A stretch of 64,000 bases of DNA, from the IMG/VR virus record IMGVR_UViG_3300005527_000040, positions 96,726-160,725 of that record, one strand, 5' to 3'. The notes under the pieces are model-generated. The model did not search any database, was not told where the DNA came from, and was given only the letters and a program-made list of their open reading frames with translations. Positions 38,101-46,402 of this stretch are shown here, piece by piece; the stretch's first letter is position 1, and each line of letters opens with the position of its first letter. Source of the DNA: a virus. A program made the translations under genes and the position numbers.

Positions 38101-38296
38101 CAAACGCGAGCCGCGCCGGAAGGGTGACCTGAGCTTCCGAGTTCAGAGTGCCGTCGTCAAGGACAGCCTCAATGACCTGGAAGCAGGGTCCCATGACGCA
38201 GGCCGGGAGCGTGGGAACAAGGATCTGGGGAGAGGTCGTCCGGAACTCCTGGATGACCTGAACTCCGGGCCTTTCGATCGTGGGCGGACTTGCCAT
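35105..38296 (-). CDS. tail sheath protein with inserted beta domains
   Basis: 1063 residues, far longer than typical sheaths of ~450-700. N-terminus IERPGVQVIQEFRTTSP is the usual sheath start; the C-terminal ~150 residues (EFSITTALDFASKLIRASLR, SVFESFEINAIRQN, EIDVTVGVFYPLNYIQVTLV) are the conserved sheath domain that interlocks subunits. Between them are at least three related beta domains, near 75-160, 284-370 and 398-485, with the pattern G-x-TLxLxVD ... AINxxx ... LVLRS. The same domain stands alone in 44718..45185. Extra domains probably decorate the tail exterior. Confidence 0.88.
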   Translation of the reverse strand: MASPPTIERPGVQVIQEFRTTSPQILVPTLPACVMGPCFQVIEAVLDDGTLNSEAQVTLPARLAFGFVGATYTGIGGTTLRLSVDNAAEVGITFAALPANKTPAQVAQAINDEEITGLLAEVEESGGSSRVVLRTTAKGENATIAVGTTTSAALLATAWPGTGFNLLPGYKAVGRLGYTNFFSFEPQLSDYPDPRSNLSDLTIDYATVRVFINNGAGNVREALKTETFLDGAGTAVSVINDGDGDNLSPYLQFTGAEFQARNASVTGTVDWTTLTYPADFGTFTLEVYVDGVLNNITFANPVDAAGAISQLNAGLTGATAVLNASNRPVITSSTAPGATCAGSIQIGPVTGGSSIGFGVIGLLPSLYGGPKPGFARALGVVDLTSVATWATDVQGKVLRMSLDGDYWQQLVMPTSVVSGATLVAAINTLWGANVASISTFDNQLVLRSVSSTGGVTIRGKESVILIDKDASDATMLSTVGLTGLGGPFGAAASTGTSAVYGTAFAPAVGDEVWVDGIRLGQVTEIPTGVSNRLRISAEQLLTYTGTSWYVVAKGLDNDLWTTTRPSSDLYIDTDSGTVRVKHNIFRDSGGTPTVAGPLAIYLGYTALRKDVSPATEDFNLLRIGSVADLEAQLSPIDTQNPLGLGMYFAILNAPGLEVTGVGVDDTSTTEPEGTLDAYTRAFEFIESKDVYAIAPLTHSGEVGLVGQVHVDEMSLPANGLERVLMLNPSRPTRKSSTLVASGPLGNVTAAPTSNVVETGIANLQALLAALGYPGPYNPASTVDVPVYLEFEDDTNKYLVQSVSGGQVTINDGPLTAGNDDGFYYAPGSPVFTASIVDRPFTVKIRGALIANRTEEAVAYGELALGYRDRRVIATAPAQAKATLDGLETLIDGYYLSCALAGKTSAKLPQEPMTESTLVGFTGVVGSQDRYSEAQLKILSGSGLWVFYQEADGQPVRTRHQLTTDMSTVEKREFSITTALDFASKLIRASLRNFIGRFNITTSVQDAITTTMEGLRNFLIRLSVFESFEINAIRQNATDPTRLEIDVTVGVFYPLNYIQVTLVV

Positions 38297-38306
38297 TTTC
38301 GTTCTC

Positions 38307-39215
38307 CTACTTGGTCTCGATATTGACCGTCAGAGGCTGACTGTATTGTGCCTCGTTCTGGTCGTTTTGTGGAAGTCCCCCGCCTCCTGACGTGAAACCG
38401 CCGGACACGATTGACGGGGGGACGGCAGCATTTCGGGAAGCCGCAGTCTGTACAGGTTGTGCCACCGCGGTGCCTTGGAGAAGCGCCACGTTTGTCCCGC
38501 CCGAAGCTGGTGAAGTGTTGGCCGACGGTGTAGCGGAGGCTGCGGGAGAAGTACCCGTAGAGCCTGCTGGTGTCGTGGCTCCAGACACCGAAACCCCACT
38601 CACAATCTTCTTATTGAGTGGCAGCTTAGACGTGCTGTGTTGCAAATACGCTGGAAGCGAAATGACTACAACACACCACTCAAAATCAGTGCTTTCAACA
38701 AGTGCCCCAGCGGGAGACGGGGCAGAAATAGAAGCCCTAGCCCCTGTGTAGAGGAGCTGGGGCATTGACTTCACAATCTCCTCTCGGAACGTGAAGATCT
38801 GCTCCTGAATGAACCACGCGAGCGACTCTGCCTCTACCGGCATGCGGCTTAACACGTTGATCATCAGATTGGTGGGAATCAGATCCATGCGGACCTGAGC
38901 ACCGGTCTGTAAATCAACGTAGGCAAGATCTCCGATACCAACGCCTTGGAACGCCGCTCCGCTACGAAGAACGGTGATGGCGGGCCGCTTGCCAACAACT
39001 TGTGGCTTGATGGGCGTATCCGCAGAGATAAAAATCTCGGCCCCAGCCTGGTCAGGAGAGCTTTCTGCCTCCGGCTTCCATTGGTAAGCGCCAGCGGGCA
39101 GCGTAGAGAACCGCCATTTTAGAAAGCTAATGATGTGGCGGACCAGCTCAAAGGTGGGCGGGAATACCTGGCCCTGTAGGTATCCTTCAGGCGTAGTTGG
39201 GGAGATTGCCGTCAT
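38307..39215 (-). CDS. probable tail terminator/completion protein
   Basis: 302 residues. Residues ~20-190: FELVRHIISFLKWRFSTLPA, EIFISADTPIKPQVVGKRPA, FQGVGIGDLAYVDLQTGAQV, VRMDLIPTNLMINVLSRMPV, a size and layout like tail-completion proteins that cap the tube. The C-terminal third is a low-complexity Thr/Ser/Ala/Gly-rich tail. It is directly upstream of the sheath and overlaps the previous gene by ATGA. Confidence 0.5.
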   Translation of the reverse strand: MTAISPTTPEGYLQGQVFPPTFELVRHIISFLKWRFSTLPAGAYQWKPEAESSPDQAGAEIFISADTPIKPQVVGKRPAITVLRSGAAFQGVGIGDLAYVDLQTGAQVRMDLIPTNLMINVLSRMPVEAESLAWFIQEQIFTFREEIVKSMPQLLYTGARASISAPSPAGALVESTDFEWCVVVISLPAYLQHSTSKLPLNKKIVSGVSVSGATTPAGSTGTSPAASATPSANTSPASGGTNVALLQGTAVAQPVQTAASRNAAVPPSIVSGGFTSGGGGLPQNDQNEAQYSQPLTVNIETK

Positions 39216-39835
39216 GGGCGTCTCGCAAGTCGGGAGCCCACGAATACAGAAAACTCGCCTGACAGCTTTTCCTGCACCTGTTGCTGCGGAGACCGAGCAC
39301 CGGCCTCATCTCGCCTGCGGGCCATCTCTCCACGGCTCCGACCCATGGCGTAAGAACCAACTGAAGAGAGGAGTGCCGTTGCAGCGGGAATGTGTTTCGT
39401 CCACTCGGGACGCACACCTTCCCGCGCAAGCCGCTCCCCTACTGCGCCGGAAATCGTCTTTCCGATCCCCCAACCTAAGCCGGTTGCAAGAATAACAAGA
39501 GGGATGTCTTTGAGCGTCTGCTTCCAACGCTCTTCGTCCATCTTTTCTGCGCTGGTCTTGCTGCGCTTAGCGATCGGGGCGCGGTATTCCTCTTCAGTCG
39601 TTTTGATCTCGGCGTTGGTGACGCCACCGCACGCGTCGTCCGCGCGCTTTACAATCCCAGTCCCAGGTATCGAGCTTTTAACTCCAAACGTTCCTAGGGC
39701 AGGCGGTTTTAGGGCTTTATTTGTTGGCCCTACTGCGCCGAGCACCCGCCCAGCATCAAGCTGACGAAAGACGCCAGGCACGTTCGATAGCTTATCGAAC
39801 GTATGCCTCAGCACAGTTTCGTCAGCCCGCGGCAT
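39212..39835 (-). CDS. virion-cassette protein with Gly-rich hydrophobic segment
   Basis: 207 residues. Polar N-terminus, then two hydrophobic stretches (DIPLVILATGLGWGIGKTIS and HIPAATALLSSVGSYAMG) separated by a basic loop. Membrane association or oligomer core is plausible. No homology recognised. Confidence 0.55.
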   Translation of the reverse strand: MPRADETVLRHTFDKLSNVPGVFRQLDAGRVLGAVGPTNKALKPPALGTFGVKSSIPGTGIVKRADDACGGVTNAEIKTTEEEYRAPIAKRSKTSAEKMDEERWKQTLKDIPLVILATGLGWGIGKTISGAVGERLAREGVRPEWTKHIPAATALLSSVGSYAMGRSRGEMARRRDEAGARSPQQQVQEKLSGEFSVFVGSRLARRP

Positions 39836-39836
39836 C

Positions 39837-40460
39837 TCAGCCCTTTGTCGCCCGGCCTACCATGGCGGCGGTTCCAAGCGTGCCTACCGCTCCAGCCGCC
39901 CCAAGACCCTTATGGAGCAGGTCCCTACCGGCCGCTCGCGTGGCGCCCGGCCCTAGGAAGTTCTGAGCTGCCGTGATTCCCTTATTGTAGAGCCCGGCGC
40001 CCGCGCTGCCCATACCAGCGCTGCTCATACCCTTTAGACCCAGCCCGGCAACACCCTTGCCCAGGGCGCCTAGAGTAGCCCCTAGAAACGCGGTCTTCTC
40101 AACCTCGTCGGAGAATGCGGCCCACATAACACGGTCATAAGGGGTCATGGCTTCCTTGGTTTCCTCTGAAGGTTTTTTCTTCCGGGCTGATGCGCGAGCT
40201 TCGGCACGCTGGTGCATCCTCTGCTGCGTAACGACATCCCGCATTGACTTCTCACGGCCCTTTAGCCCGCCGTGAACAGCCCCAATGATACCACCCACGG
40301 TCCCGAGGGTACCAGGCCCAACCTTTCCACCAGTATGCTTCAGCAGCGCTCCTAGCGCAGTACCCGCAGCGGTCCCCTTGGCGGCCTCGCCAAGGATCTC
40401 CTTTGCGTACATCGTGCTGTGGAGACCGGACTCCCCTTCGACTTTAGGACGGTCAGTCAT
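39837..40460 (-). CDS. virion-cassette protein, Gly/Ala-rich
   Basis: 207 residues. Gly/Ala-rich hydrophobic segments GTAAGTALGALLKHTGG, GPGTLGTVGGIIGAVHGG and a C-terminal LGAAGAVGTLGTAAMVG, with a basic middle (ARASARKKKPSEETKEAMTP). Resembles glycine-zipper membrane proteins. Several neighbours share this style, suggesting internal virion proteins delivered with the genome (inference). Confidence 0.55.
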   Translation of the reverse strand: MTDRPKVEGESGLHSTMYAKEILGEAAKGTAAGTALGALLKHTGGKVGPGTLGTVGGIIGAVHGGLKGREKSMRDVVTQQRMHQRAEARASARKKKPSEETKEAMTPYDRVMWAAFSDEVEKTAFLGATLGALGKGVAGLGLKGMSSAGMGSAGAGLYNKGITAAQNFLGPGATRAAGRDLLHKGLGAAGAVGTLGTAAMVGRATKG

Positions 40461-40461
40461 A

Positions 40462-41373
40462 TCACTCTTCCCCTACGTTGCTGGGGTAGGTCGGGTAGTT
40501 AGCAAAGATGTTGGGGGTTCTCTCGTCGATCGCGGAGAACAGATCCGTGGGGTTTGTAAACATCCTAGGAGGGCTCGGCTGAATGTCCTTGAGCGCCCTA
40601 GTGAGGTTGATGGGCAGGCGGTATTCAATGTCAGTCAAAGCAATCTGTCGGAGTGTTAACTCCTGCTTGATCGGGGCGCGTAGCCGCTCAGACTGTGTGA
40701 CTGATAAAACCCGCCACCGCTTGTTTTCTGCTTCAACCAGCACATCCCCAGGCCCAATGTTTGGGTAGAACGACGTACGGGCTGACGTGGCTGTCTGCTG
40801 GTCAATCTGCTGCGCGTTGTTCTGTTGAGACTTTGCAGCAGGATCAATCTGAATCCAGACTTCGATGGGGTCGAGGTACCCGCGCAGGTAGCCGGTGTCG
40901 AAGCAGTCGATACAGCTAGACCGTGTCCGCTTGTGGCTTGTTGTATCCCAGCAAGAAGGGCACCTTGCCCCAAAACTGCGGAGCTTAAACAGCCAACAAG
41001 CCCTTCCAATGACCTGCGTTAGCAGTGTCATCTCACTACGGCGGATGTACTGAGCAACTAGATCCGGGTCAGCCTCATGGGTTGCCGGGCCATGCTCACG
41101 AACATCTCCTGAAGACTTGTGGACGACCCGAAGCTTGTACCAAAGCTGGCGAAACCGGTCTCCCTGTGGGACCCGCGCGTCTACAAAGATATAGCGGTCC
41201 TCAAACGTTGCAGTGACCGGATCAAACGGCCCCTCGGGAGACTCCGAGCGTAGAACCTGAAACGTGTAATCGAGGGCGTCCTCTTGGGTGTCATTGACCT
41301 CCCAAGTGAACTCCTTTCGATCCACGTCTAGGCTCCGCACTCGGAGCTTATCGATGGGCAGGTAGTGCGGCAT
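40462..41373 (-). CDS. virion protein with Fn3-like and zinc-finger parts
   Basis: 303 residues. N-terminus reads like a fibronectin-III-type strand set (VRSLDVDRKEFTWEVNDTQE, YTFQVLRSESPEGPFDPVTA). Residues ~138-165 hold CPSCWDTTSHKRTRSSCIDC followed by FDTGYLRGYL, a DnaJ-like zinc finger found in neck/connector proteins of some environmental phages. C-terminal half is strand-rich. Position between tail terminator and lysin-like gene supports a neck or baseplate-proximal role. Confidence 0.5.
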   Translation of the reverse strand: MPHYLPIDKLRVRSLDVDRKEFTWEVNDTQEDALDYTFQVLRSESPEGPFDPVTATFEDRYIFVDARVPQGDRFRQLWYKLRVVHKSSGDVREHGPATHEADPDLVAQYIRRSEMTLLTQVIGRACWLFKLRSFGARCPSCWDTTSHKRTRSSCIDCFDTGYLRGYLDPIEVWIQIDPAAKSQQNNAQQIDQQTATSARTSFYPNIGPGDVLVEAENKRWRVLSVTQSERLRAPIKQELTLRQIALTDIEYRLPINLTRALKDIQPSPPRMFTNPTDLFSAIDERTPNIFANYPTYPSNVGEE

Positions 41374-41382
41374 ACAGGGTGG

Positions 41383-43314
41383 TCAAGCAGCACTGAATAG
41401 TGATAGCGGCGGAGCAGGAACGTTTGTGGGGTACACCCCGCTGCTTCGAAGCTTTTGTCCCGCAGCGGCCATGCCGCTAAGCATGTTGTTGGGCTGCTTA
41501 GCTAGGTTCCTAGCTACTTCGTGAGAAACCCCATGAGACAGCTCCTGCGCCGACATAGCCGCCGTAGGAATGAGCTTTCTTTGGACTGTCTTAGCTACAG
41601 CGGACGCGGGGAGCGCAGCGCTTAGCTTTTTAAAAAGCAGCGAGCTGGCCTTTCGCAAATAGCGGTCTTCAAGCGCGGTCAACTCACTGTCTAAGCGCCT
41701 TCGAGCAGCGAGGCCCTTTTCAGACGGCACTCCTCGGGTAAGCACTGGCGGCGAAGATACGGGCTTAGTGGGGACCAGCGTAGGCGCTACTCGGCTAGCA
41801 GCGCGAGCCTCGCCGCTCTCAAACTTACGGATAGCGGAAGCGATGCCACCAAAGTCGTGCGGGGCGGCGCTGCTCAGTCCACCGGTAAGGATCTGGCCCG
41901 GCTTGAACGCGACCTTCATAGACGACTTCTTGACCCCCGGCAGGTCTAGGTTGCTAATCCTTATAAACCTTGTTCTGTCGGTGCGAGGGCCAACTGGCAG
42001 TCCTCTGGGCGGGCCGAGCGTCTTCTTCAGTTTTTCTGCCGCCGCAACCGCAGACGGGTTGTTATGGAACAGCTCACTAAGCGCCATCCCAGCCCGGTCA
42101 TTCATGCCGGCGTACTTGCCAAGCGCGGCAGATACCTTGGTGGGCGCGTCGTACTTTCCGACGTAACTAACCCGCGGGGACTGAAGGAAGTCCGAGGGCT
42201 TTGTGGCGTGGCGAGCTACCCCAGGAGCAATCCGATGCTTGCCAAACGCGTTGGCGACCATCGACGAGCAGATAACCTGGTTCTCGTTAATCGGCTTGTC
42301 GCCGATGTCCATGAAGGCGCTAGCCGCCGCGGGAATGAGATCCTTCGTGTTGTAGTGGATCTTATCCCGGTTCTTGAAGTAGCTTTCGGCGCGCTGAACT
42401 GCTTCTTGCCGCGCTTTACCCCGGACGTTGGGGCGCACCACGGCGACCCCAAGATCCTTGGTTAGACTCTTCAAAGGAACCTTGCGCACACCCGTTTCGG
42501 CGCGGATGTCGATTACGTTGCCATCACCGGTGTAGATACCTGCGTGGGTGTACTTGCCCTGAATGGCTCCGGATACAGCACCAAAGACGCTTCCACCAAT
42601 CCGCTGGAGCAGGCCAGCATCTTCGGGAAGCGGCTGGGGCGTCATAAGAACGACGTCGCCCGGCTTCATGTTCTTGGTAAGATCTTCAACCGTCTTGTGG
42701 CTCTGAAGCTCACGAGCAACCTTAGCCACCCCGCCGCTAAACAGCGAGATCAGCTTCTCGTCGTGGGCGCCCTTGGTAACAAAGCCTTCGCCGTCGGTTC
42801 GGGGGCTTACGTGCTGTACGTCGGGAGAGACGCTTGTGTCTTGCTGACGGCGCTCTTCACGAGTTGCGAGGCGGCCCGCAGAGTCAATCCCAAGCGCAGC
42901 ACGGGGCCACTCGGGAGCCGTGGCAATCCCGTTGTTTACCTGGCCGCCGTACTCAACGTCTTCTGCGCGCTTAATCTTGCTGACTAACCCCTTGATCTTA
43001 GTGCCAAGCCCAACAGGGGGAGCAGACGCCCCGCGGGAAGCAACTGCTCGCTCTAACGAACCGCGGTCAACGGGCGCATTAAACTGAGCTACGAGCTTTT
43101 TTGTGAACTCTGGGTCTAGCTCAGACTTCTTCTTGAGCTGACCTAGCCGATGCATCTTCTCCCGAAGGGGGTCTCCGTTTGCAGCAAGCTTTTGACCCTC
43201 TCGCAGATCCGCTAGGGCGCGCATATCAAACAAAGACAACTCCTCTGGGGTCTCTGTGCGGTGGGGCGCGATGAGGCCAGCTACCACGTCATCTAAATCT
43301 GTTCGACGAGACAT
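41383..43314 (-). CDS. permuted NlpC/P60-like (YiiX-type) virion hydrolase
   Basis: 643 residues. The central domain (about 205-385) has the order of circularly permuted papain-like enzymes: KPGDVVLMTPQPLP, YTHAGIYTGDGNVIDI with the catalytic His near 255, GVAVVRPNVRGKARQEAV, and NENQVICSSMVANAFGKHRI with a candidate nucleophile Cys near 347. Such enzymes cleave peptide or amide bonds, often in cell walls. The flanking regions are disordered or helical (SSLLFKKLSAALPASAVAKT). In a virion cassette this suggests a tail- or head-carried wall hydrolase. Confidence 0.72.
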   Translation of the reverse strand: MSRRTDLDDVVAGLIAPHRTETPEELSLFDMRALADLREGQKLAANGDPLREKMHRLGQLKKKSELDPEFTKKLVAQFNAPVDRGSLERAVASRGASAPPVGLGTKIKGLVSKIKRAEDVEYGGQVNNGIATAPEWPRAALGIDSAGRLATREERRQQDTSVSPDVQHVSPRTDGEGFVTKGAHDEKLISLFSGGVAKVARELQSHKTVEDLTKNMKPGDVVLMTPQPLPEDAGLLQRIGGSVFGAVSGAIQGKYTHAGIYTGDGNVIDIRAETGVRKVPLKSLTKDLGVAVVRPNVRGKARQEAVQRAESYFKNRDKIHYNTKDLIPAAASAFMDIGDKPINENQVICSSMVANAFGKHRIAPGVARHATKPSDFLQSPRVSYVGKYDAPTKVSAALGKYAGMNDRAGMALSELFHNNPSAVAAAEKLKKTLGPPRGLPVGPRTDRTRFIRISNLDLPGVKKSSMKVAFKPGQILTGGLSSAAPHDFGGIASAIRKFESGEARAASRVAPTLVPTKPVSSPPVLTRGVPSEKGLAARRRLDSELTALEDRYLRKASSLLFKKLSAALPASAVAKTVQRKLIPTAAMSAQELSHGVSHEVARNLAKQPNNMLSGMAAAGQKLRSSGVYPTNVPAPPLSLFSAA

Positions 43315-43326
43315 CGTTATCTCCTG

Positions 43327-44721
43327 TCAGGCGCCCGTAGCCTGGCTAATCGCTGCTTGTTGCCCCTGAATCTGCGCTTCCTGAGAGGCGCGCTGCGCTT
43401 CAGCGGTCTCTTCCTTAGCCCGAGGCCCGCCCTGCTGCATAGCGGCCATCTGCTCGGAAGCTAGCTGACCAATAGCCTGCTGCTGGGCCATTTGCTGTTG
43501 CTGCTGAGTAGCCGTAGATACGTCGCCCGGACCAGCAACAGCCGGCATGCCAAGACCCTCTTCACCAGCTGCATCTTGCGAAGCCATATTCGCTAGCTGC
43601 TGGCGAATCTGAGACAACCGCACGGAGAGCCGCATCTTTGCCTCGGCTTCCGCAGCGGCTTGGGCCTGCGCTTGAGTTGTGGCAGTTTGCGCAGCCTGTG
43701 CCATTTGCTGCTGGGCCGCTGCTTGCTGCATAGCCTGGCTTGCCTGCATCGCTGCCTGCTGCGCAGACATGTTCGACTGCTCGGCCATCATCTGAACTTG
43801 AGCGGCAGTGTTCTGCGCTTGCTGTAGCCGAGCGGCAAGATCCTGCCGCTCGGCCTCACTCTGGGCTAAAGATAACTGGTGCTCACGTTGAACGTAGGAC
43901 TCAATGGGCTCTGAGCCCGGCGCAGGCACCATCTCTTGCGCGCTCTTGCGTCGAGCGATCTTAATCGCCGCAGCTAGCTTAGGCCCCGCTGCGGCCGGAA
44001 CCTGCGCCACTTCCATCATGGGCTGCGGGGACTGGTGCATCGGAACGCCAGCTGGCATAAACTGCCAAAGCTTATCAAGGTGTCCCTGCTCCTCCGAGAG
44101 CATCTCCTCGACCGTGTACTTCATGGGGTTTTCCCCCATCTGGCTGTGCAGAGCCTTAAGCAGCACAATAGCCTGCTGCTCCCCGGCAATCATCTGGTTA
44201 AGGATCTGAACTGGATCCACCATTGGAGTCGGGCTGGGCGGAATGGGAATCTGCACACCGCCCGGCATGAGGACCGAGATACGCTTTAGGAGATACTGAG
44301 CATCTTCGATCTCTTGCTTAGCGATGTCGCCAAACACCTTGGACAGGTCGCGGTTAAGCCCGCGGAGCATCTCCGCATAGAAGAGGTAGGCTAGCTGAAG
44401 CTTTAGCTCGTGACTAACAAGCTGGGCCATCGTCATCACGGCCTGATCGACCGGAACTGCAAACTCACCCTCAAGGTGGCCCGAGGTATCAGGAGTTGCC
44501 TGCTGGTACAGCGCTTCTGCATCAGCAGGGGACGCTTCGTCACCCGAAGCTACCGCCTCAGTGTGCGTAGCCAGATTCTGGTCTGGTGCGGCCTCGCCGG
44601 GAGCAGCCAGCTTACGAAGAGCGTGCAAAAAGATGCCGCCCTGAACCGGTGTACCGGCAGACTTCTGAAGAGATAGGATGTCTAGGTCCAGCTCTTGGTA
44701 GTGGCGCATTAGAGCCCTCAC
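43327..44721 (-). CDS. ferritin-like-domain virion protein with Gln-rich tail
   Basis: 464 residues. Residues ~90-235 form four helices like ferritin/rubrerythrin: VSHELKLQLAYLFYAEMLRG, DIAKQEIEDAQYLLKRISVL, QMIAGEQQAIVLLKALHSQM and VEEMLSEEQGHLDKLWQFMP. The last helix keeps ExxH; the second has ExxD in place of ExxH. Residues ~280-464 are a Gln/Ala-rich coiled coil. GTG at 44721 overlaps the previous stop, with an ATG four codons later. Iron binding is possible; a purely structural role is equally possible. Confidence 0.65.
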   Translation of the reverse strand: MRALMRHYQELDLDILSLQKSAGTPVQGGIFLHALRKLAAPGEAAPDQNLATHTEAVASGDEASPADAEALYQQATPDTSGHLEGEFAVPVDQAVMTMAQLVSHELKLQLAYLFYAEMLRGLNRDLSKVFGDIAKQEIEDAQYLLKRISVLMPGGVQIPIPPSPTPMVDPVQILNQMIAGEQQAIVLLKALHSQMGENPMKYTVEEMLSEEQGHLDKLWQFMPAGVPMHQSPQPMMEVAQVPAAAGPKLAAAIKIARRKSAQEMVPAPGSEPIESYVQREHQLSLAQSEAERQDLAARLQQAQNTAAQVQMMAEQSNMSAQQAAMQASQAMQQAAAQQQMAQAAQTATTQAQAQAAAEAEAKMRLSVRLSQIRQQLANMASQDAAGEEGLGMPAVAGPGDVSTATQQQQQMAQQQAIGQLASEQMAAMQQGGPRAKEETAEAQRASQEAQIQGQQAAISQATGA

Positions 44722-45185
44722 GGAGAGACAATGAGTGTTAGCTGCCCAAAGGAGGGTCCGCCCGTCATCCCAGAGATCTTAGCAATCGGGATGATGCCAG
44801 CAGAGGTAAAGGCCGATAGCCCCAGGTCCGCAAGCGCCGTTCCAGTCCCATCCAGCGCCAGCCCAGCATCTCGCTGAAACACGAGGCGCTGCTTAGGGAT
44901 GAGCCTTCCGTCGCCCGCGCGGCTCGTTGTGTGCGGGCCGTAGTCATACGCGCGTGAAACAGCGACCGTAGAGCCAACAGCGGCGTTGATCTCTGTCACA
45001 ACCGCCGCTAGCGACATAAACGAACCTACGGCACCTGACAAGGTCACGGTTACCGCCGGAGTCGTAAAGACCAGGGTCTTTCCCCCCACAGGCAAGTCCA
45101 GCGTAGGGATTGGGTTCCCGAGCGTTGCCCCGTTGATGTAATCCTCTAGCGTCTCTCGGGTCCCGACGATGATCTTGTGTGGCAT
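44718..45185 (-). CDS. stand-alone copy of the sheath insert domain
   Basis: 155 residues. GGKTLVFTTPAVTVTLSGAV, FMSLAAVVTEINAAVGSTVA, LIPKQRLVFQRDAGLALDGT and ALADLGLSAF follow the same strand-helix-strand order as the inserts in the 35105..38296 sheath. Likely a structural beta protein of the head-tail region. Confidence 0.6.
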   Translation of the reverse strand: MPHKIIVGTRETLEDYINGATLGNPIPTLDLPVGGKTLVFTTPAVTVTLSGAVGSFMSLAAVVTEINAAVGSTVAVSRAYDYGPHTTSRAGDGRLIPKQRLVFQRDAGLALDGTGTALADLGLSAFTSAGIIPIAKISGMTGGPSFGQLTLIVSP

Positions 45186-45248
45186 GGCCTAGTTCCTTCT
45201 GATCTTGCCCACAAACGCGGCGAACTTGCCCAAACGCGGCTTGTGGCT

Positions 45249-45755
45249 TTAGTAGAATCCGATGGCCGACAGCGCGTAGTAGTCCGAGTGTACACCGCTT
45301 GGACTGGCGTCCATAATCCCCTCTACGTTCAACGACGTTTTTACGAGTCGCTTTTGCTGCTCGTAGGCGCTCTGAAACAATCCCAGCATGGACTGGATGA
45401 TGGGCGCCTTGTCGTTGATGGATACGCTCAGCCCACCATCCGAAAATGGAAGGTGGTTCCTTGCGTAGAAGATCATCAGACTTTGCATCAAGCTGATGAC
45501 AGTTCCCCGGACGCAGAAGCTCTGGAGATTTAGAGAAAACAGATCATCCAGAGAGTAGTTTGTCAGGTACGGGGTGCCATTAAAGTCGCTTAAAAAGTCT
45601 ACGGTAGCCCAGGCAACCATGCGGTCTGAGCTTTCCTCCCCACGAATGAGGAGGTTAAGCTCAGAGAAATCGCGGGTGAACAGCCGAACGCTCTGAATGT
45701 GCGCGTTAAACGCGTCAGAGCTTGACTGCCCTAATGGCTGTAGCTGGGTAGGCAC
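45249..45755 (-). CDS. virion-cassette hypothetical protein, GTG start
   Basis: 168 residues, PTQLQPLGQSSSDAFNAHIQ... Helical with aromatic patches (TVISLMQSLMIFYARNHLPF). GTG at 45755 follows the upstream TGA without a gap. Head-completion role possible from its place after the capsid genes. Confidence 0.5.
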   Translation of the reverse strand: MPTQLQPLGQSSSDAFNAHIQSVRLFTRDFSELNLLIRGEESSDRMVAWATVDFLSDFNGTPYLTNYSLDDLFSLNLQSFCVRGTVISLMQSLMIFYARNHLPFSDGGLSVSINDKAPIIQSMLGLFQSAYEQQKRLVKTSLNVEGIMDASPSGVHSDYYALSAIGFY

Positions 45756-46367
45756 TCAAGCGCCCTGGCTGCTCTCGAAAGATGACAGGACCGCGGTTAG
45801 CTCGCGGTTCGACATCTTGTCGTTAACGTTAAGGCCACGCTCTAAGCCGAGGGTAAGCAGAACGCGCTTGCTCTGCGTACGCCAGCCATCTGGGAGAGGC
45901 TCGTAGGCGGGAGCGGCCATCTCGGCCTCTACCTGCTCGGGCTCCTCAAGAGGAGAGCTAGTGGGTTCCGGGGCGTCATCTTCAACGGCGGGAGTCTCGA
46001 CGAGAGGCTCCATTACCTCAGGCTCAGCCTGGGGAAGAACTTCAGTCTCAGGCTCCGGCTCCGGCCGATACTCCTCTGACGCCTTAACTAGCGGCTCCCC
46101 ACGAACGAGAGCACGCAGCTCGTTCGGGTCTAAGTAGCGGTCCGAGTCGCTCTGAAGCCTAAGGGCTCCCCGCTCTACATGACCGATAACCTCCTCTAGG
46201 TGGTCGGCAATGTACTTCACTGAGATGGGAATCCGGCGACCTGCGCGGACTACGACATCCGCACCGATGCGGAAAGTCCGCTCACCAAAACGGTCAAGCC
46301 GACGTGCCATCTTTGTCTGCGGGTCACGTCCTGAGCCAAACGCGTAGATAACCTGGTCTTGGATCAT
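45756..46367 (-). CDS. virion-cassette protein with acidic linker
   Basis: 203 residues. N-terminal beta domain (VIYAFGSGRDPQTKMARRLD, IGADVVVRAGRRIPISVKYI), an acidic Pro/Glu linker (residues ~95-150), and a C-terminal helical domain LPDGWRTQSKRVLLTLGLER, DKMSNRELTAVLSSF. Head-completion or head-tail joining candidate by position. Own GATATAAG box and AAGGAG. Confidence 0.55.
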   Translation of the reverse strand: MIQDQVIYAFGSGRDPQTKMARRLDRFGERTFRIGADVVVRAGRRIPISVKYIADHLEEVIGHVERGALRLQSDSDRYLDPNELRALVRGEPLVKASEEYRPEPEPETEVLPQAEPEVMEPLVETPAVEDDAPEPTSSPLEEPEQVEAEMAAPAYEPLPDGWRTQSKRVLLTLGLERGLNVNDKMSNRELTAVLSSFESSQGA

Positions 46368-46387
46368 GTGGCGCTCCTTGTTTTTTG

Positions 46388-46395
46388 CTTATATC
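46388..46395 (-). promoter_or_regulatory. TATAAG-type promoter in the virion cassette
   Basis: Minus-strand GATATAAG, CAAAAAAC, AAGGAG, ATG at 46367. The only such box found within the virion cassette, directly after the capsid gene terminator. Confidence 0.5.
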
Positions 46396-46402
46396 AGCAC
46401 AA

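Noticed and set aside
43327-44721. Ferritin-like protein considered as a host-derived bacterioferritin
   Set aside because: It is embedded in a phage operon, has a long Gln-rich coiled-coil extension and an altered metal motif, so it is a phage protein rather than a captured intact ferritin.
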